A DNA stretch of 64,000 nt, from the NCBI RefSeq assembly GCF_002234675.1, contig NC_019879.2, forward strand, positions 16,558,464 through 16,622,463, written 5' to 3'. Position numbers and translations under genes: made by a program. A model generated the notes under the pieces. The model did no database searches, had not been told where the DNA came from, and saw nothing but the letters and a program-made list of their open reading frames with translations. Within the stretch, counting starts at the first letter, position 1. Each line of letters starts with the position of its first letter. This document shows, one piece after another, positions 59,659 through 64,000 of the stretch. The DNA comes from Oryzias latipes. Lineage: Eukaryota; Chordata; Actinopteri; Beloniformes; Adrianichthyidae.

Positions 59659-59868
59659 CTGCCAGCTTCCTTACCTTCTCCAGACCCTGAACCCGGATCA
59701 CACCAAATCTCTGTTCTTCCCCTAGGCCCCCTTCATGGGTTATTATCCAAACCCCCAATAACACCTGCCACGCTTCCCATACAAACTATAATAACAAACC
59801 GATCTACAACTCAATTAAAAACTTCTAACAGGATTTATAAAAACCTAAAAGCAATCCATATCCAAAAT

Positions 59869-62699
59869 TTGAATACCCTTCATAAACCTGAAAACAATAA
59901 TCTGCTTGAATTGAATCTGGCACTTTTAAATGTACGCTCACTATCAAACAAATCATTTCTTATCCACGACTTAATTTTAGATCATAACCTAAATGGCCTG
60001 TTTTTAACAGAGACTTGGAATTGTGGTTCTACTGGTTCCCTGTCTGAAGCGACTCCACCCCTTTTTTACTTCACAAGCAAAGACAGAAAACAGGGTAGGG
60101 GTGGGGGAATTGCTGCTATCCTGTCTGCTTTTATTAGTTTTACAGAAAAATTGTTTCATGAATACACATCTTTTGAATACCAGGCCATTGTTTTTAATAA
60201 TCCCACTGTGTTGTGTTTGATAGTGTATAGACCCCCGAAGTGTAACTCATCTTTTAATTCTGACTTTGCAGAGCTGCTTTCAATTATACACTTAAATTTT
60301 AGTAGAATAATTATTTTGGGTGATTTTAACCTGCATGTGGACAACCCATCGGACCCATATGTCCAAGAGTTTTTAAACACTTTAGCAACAATGGATTTTA
60401 CTCAGCATGTCAGTGTTCCCACCCACAACAGGGGTCACACACTGGATCTTTTAATCACTTGTGGCCTGATGGCCACTGTGACCTCTGTTGTGGATGTTGG
60501 TATTTCAGATCACTCGTGTGTGTTTTTTACTATCAATGGCTCTGTCACCCAAAGACTTCCAAAGAGAACTGTTAGAAGGCGTTGTCTACACCCTGAAGTG
60601 GCTGCAAACTTCACCTCACATCTGGAACACAACCAACCAAACACTCTGAGTTTGTCTGTTGATTTATCTGTCCAAAAATTCAATAACAAGCTCATATCAA
60701 TAATGGACAAAGTCGCTCCCTTAAAAATAAAAACGGTCAAAGCCAAAGCACCCCCTCCTTGGAGAACAGAGGAAACCAAGAGACTTAAGAAAATCTGTTG
60801 GGTTGCTGAACGAAATTGGCGCAAAACAAAACTAACAATTCATTACCAAATCTTTAAGGAGAAACTAACCCAATACAAAAAATTTATTAAACATTCAAAG
60901 CAGGAATACTATTCAAAATTAATAGCTGACAATTTTTCTAATCCAAAGATTCTTTTTTCCACCATTGACAGAGTAATCAATCCGATCTCTTCCAGCCCAT
61001 ATTCTACTTTTAGCAGTTTAAAATGTGAAGAGTTTGCGGTCCACTTCACTCATAAGATAAATAACATTAGATTTAATATTACCCAACGACCACTAACAGT
61101 TCAGTCTGTAGCATTCTGTTTGCCTTTTAAGAACACACTAGAGAGTGTTGTCTTGATTGATGCTGCAAAGCTTCATAAAGTGATTTCCCAACTTAAGAGT
61201 AAAACCTGTTCTCTGGATCCCATCCGCACCTCTCTTTTTAAGTCTGTGTCTTCATCCTGTGAGGAGGAACTCCTGAACATCGTCAATCGCTCTCTTTAGA
61301 CTGGGATCTTTCCCACATCCTTAAAGACTGCTATAGTGAGACCCACTCTGAAGAAGAGCGGTTTAGATGTTTCAAATCTAGATAATTACCGACCAGTGTC
61401 AAACCTGCCATTTTTAAGTAACATTTTAGAAAAACTAGTTTTTATCCAACTAAATGATTTTATTAATAAAAATAATATTTTAGAAAAATTTCAGTCTGGT
61501 TTTAGATCGCATCACTCCACAGAGACGGCGCTCTGGTTATAAATGATCTCAGGTCCAATTTTGATGAAAAGAAAACATCTGTTTTAGTATTGCTGGACCT
61601 GAGTGCAGCCTTCGACACACTTGACCACTCCATTCTTCTAAACAGACTGCATGACATGGTTGGGATCACTGGAACTGTGTACAGCTGGTTTGAATCCTAC
61701 CTCACAGGAAGAGATTTTATTGTTAGTGTAAATGATGCATCATCTGGGAGGCACGGACTGACATGTGGTGTGCCACAAGGTTCGGTCCTTGGCCCCACAC
61801 TTTTTAACCTCTACATGTTGCCGCTAGGTGATGTCATCAGGAGACATAGCATAAACTTTCATAGTTATGCTGATGACACCCAGTTATATGTGGCTGTGTC
61901 TCCTGATGACATGGGACCCATTGATGACCTTTTAAGTTGTGTTTTAGATATTGAAACATGGATGGGAGAGAACTTCTTAAAGCTCAATCAAGACAAGACT
62001 GACATTTTAATTGTTGGTCCTGAAGCTGAGAGAGAAAGGGTCCAATCCTATTTATCAACTTTTAATCTGAATGTGTGCAATAAAGTAAAAAACCTCGGTG
62101 TGATTTTAGATGCAGATCTTAACTTTGAAGCCCACGCAAACCAAGTTACAAAGACTGCATTTTATCATCTTAGAAATATTGCCCGAGTGAGACCCTTTCT
62201 CTCACAAGCCAGTGCTGAAATATTAATCCATGCTTTTATAACTTCTAGGATAGACTATTGTAATGCTCTTCTTTCTGGTTCTAAGAGAAATACTATAAAC
62301 CGGCTGCAGCTTGTTCAAAACTCAGCTGCACGCCTTTTAACCAGAACCAGAAAGAAGGAGCACATTACTCCAATTTTGAAGTCTTTGCACTGGCTCCCAG
62401 TCAGATTCAGGATCGATTTTAAGGTTCTTTTATTAGTTTATAAAAGTTTACATGGAACTGGACCCTCATTTTTATCAGATCTACTTTTAGTGTATGACCC
62501 TCCCAGAGCCCTCAGGTCCACAGGTGCAGGTCTGCTGGTGGTCCCAAAGGTCAGAACTAAAACCCACGGCGAGGCCTCCTTTCAGCACTGTGGGCCTCGC
62601 CAGTGGAACAGCCTGCCTGAGGACGTGAGGGCTTCAGCCACTGTGGAGGTTTTTAAGAAAAAACTTAAGACACATCTTTTTAGTAAAGCTTTTACATAG
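59869..62699 (+). pseudogene. LINE ORF2: AP endonuclease and reverse transcriptase, broken
   Basis: The first part (from about 59869, where the triplet is TTG, so the true start is uncertain) holds the endonuclease: ALLNVRSLSNKS, LILGDFNLH-type IILGDFNLHVD and GISDHSCVFF. An in-frame TAG at 61297-61299 interrupts it, and the same frame continues with [19 protein letters not shown] and [16 protein letters not shown] shift near 61535 follows, then the RT core LLDLSAAFDTLDHSIL, GVPQGSVLGPTLFN and FHSYADDTQLYV with its catalytic aspartates. The C-terminal part has SLHWLPVRFRIDFKVLLLVY and ends LKTHLFSKAFT. The enzyme would nick target DNA and copy the LINE RNA there. Confidence 0.88.
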
Positions 62700-62875
62700 T
62701 TTGTACTTATCCACATGTTTTTATTTGATTTTATAAAATTTTAACAGCTAATTTTGTTTTGGAGGGATGTGTATGTGTTGGGTTTTTGTGTGTTTTTATT
62801 AATTCATTTATTTTATTATTATTTGCATTTATTTTTTTTATTATTACACTCTTTTTACTTTGTTTATTATTTTAA

Positions 62876-62877
<2 letters not shown>

Positions 62878-62919
<42 letters not shown>
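62878..62919. repeat. (TA)n microsatellite in the LINE 3' UTR
   Basis: About twenty uninterrupted AT units, downstream of the ORF2 stop. Confidence 0.95.
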
Positions 62920-62920
<1 letters not shown>

Positions 62921-63015
62921 TATTTGTTTTATTCTTTCTTTGGGAAGCACTTTGAGATGCTATGAAGCATGAAAAGCGCTATATAAATAAAGTTGAATTT
63001 GAATTTTGATTTGAA

Positions 63016-64000
63016 TATTTCAAGGGGTTTGTAATCGCAAACAATGGGATGATGTTCGAAAACCTGACAACTATGGTACACACTTTTCCCTTTCTTAAGA
63101 CAGCTTACATTTCTTTCTAGGGTAACATAAGTGGTCAATATGAAATGTTTCACCTAAGAATTATTTTCAAACTTCATATGTAGGGGATGTGGGAATTCAT
63201 GAGATGTAAAAGGCATTACTTACAGCAGAACCCTGCCAACTGTCAAAGTGGGGATTTCCATTTGAAAGAACTTTTCAGATTATTCTCACTTTTAAGAACC
63301 AATTCAAATATTTCAAATACCAAATCTATTCTCCCTAATGGAAAACTGATGGCGTACTTGACCAAAACTTTGAGGTTCACATTCTGAACATATTTGCCTT
63401 TCTGCAAGAAATTTTATTTTTATTAGGTTTGCAATCTATTCCACTTATACTAATAAACATCTGCAACATGTTTTTACACTATTTATTGTTAATCTTGAAT
63501 TAGAGACAATACGTTTGAGGAGGAAAGGATGAAGGAACAGGTCCAACCAGTCTAGGCTCATTCCCCACCTACTTATAGAGAATCACGTGGTTCTCCAGAA
63601 GTGTTGTTCAGTCTTCTGGTTTTTGTCTCATATCAAGACAGCATTTGTTACTTGTAGGTGCCTTGTCTTTGGCTGATTTCAAAATAAAAGCTCCAAACCT
63701 TTGTTGTGATGGCTAAGTGCTTAAATTCATGGCCAGTAGGTGACAGGCAAGTTTTTCCAATGGGTACTGACATCAAAGAGCAAACATATCAACCAGCTTC
63801 AGTGGGAAATAGATGGTGTCAAACTACTGACAATGTCTTTAATATAATGTAAAAAGATCCACAAAACACAAATGATTAAAAAATGGCATTAACATTTTAT
63901 TCATCAACATACATTGGTTTAAAAAAAAACAATAAGAACATTTAAAACACATACTGAAATGAAAAGGACAATTTCAACGAAAAGCAGGATGATTTTTTTT
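63016..64000. other. Right-hand flank, no gene recognised
   Basis: AT-rich DNA after the LINE. A 66-codon plus-strand ORF at 63187-63387 has no domain or splice signals that I can support, and the last 200 bp contain poly-A and poly-T runs. This could be the upstream flank of the minus-strand exon-like ORF at 57735, but no matching exon was found. Confidence 0.35.

Larger units (their letters stand above)
58390..63015 (+). mobile_element. L2/CR1-like LINE, nearly full length
   Basis: Two ORFs in LINE order (ORF1 58428-59658, ORF2 about 59869-62699) are followed by a 3' UTR with a (TA)n run at 62878-62919. The end reads AAGCGCTATATAAATAAAG, with a short TTGAATTTGAATTTTGA repeat tail, as in L2 elements. 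Only a handful of stops and frameshifts separate it from an intact element. The 5' border is approximate, and no clear target duplication was found. Confidence 0.85.

Overview
The window is nuclear DNA from a ray-finned fish, most likely a percomorph teleost of the medaka type. The evidence is multi-exon genes with GT-AG introns and vertebrate protein families, AT-rich introns, and repeats typical of teleosts: tRNA-derived SINEs, RTE- and L2-like LINEs, piggyBac and hAT non-autonomous elements. The species call is inference. Nothing bacterial, no CRISPR array and no operon is present.

Four host genes are readable. Positions 1-3256 (+) hold the 3' part of an axonemal dynein intermediate chain gene (dnai2). 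Positions 5487-9203 (-) hold a complete fkbp7, an ER FK506-binding prolyl isomerase with EF-hands and a C-terminal HDEL. Positions 11858-39878 (+) hold a complete 18-exon glutaminase gene (gls) for a 637-residue KGA-type protein, plus an alternative terminal exon at 31508-31654 that encodes the GAC-type tail. Positions 43128-54962 (-) hold a complete 22-exon STAT gene (777 residues) closest to STAT1. It lies tail to tail with gls, as GLS and STAT1 do in human. All four exon chains were built by eye from splice sites and reading phase, and every junction keeps the frame.

The rest is introns and mobile DNA. Between fkbp7 and gls lies a nested inverted-repeat region flanked by two pentanucleotide arrays that are reverse complements. 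The gls introns hold SINEs, a head-to-head SINE structure, MITEs (two with TTAA-type ends) and LINE fragments. Two STAT introns each carry a truncated RTE-like LINE copy in the same orientation. Right of STAT are a 1.5-kb TTAA-flanked piggyBac-type element with a SINE nested in its broken transposase gene, an unassigned exon-like ORF on the minus strand, and a nearly full-length L2/CR1-like LINE (about 58.4-63.0 kb). The LINE's ORF1 carries an SGNH-esterase-like domain and its ORF2 an endonuclease and reverse transcriptase, with a few inactivating breaks.

I found no convincing new biological system. The points most worth checking are the GAC exon, the dnai2 stop codon with coding-like sequence beyond it, the unusual STAT C-terminus, and the two large inverted-repeat structures.
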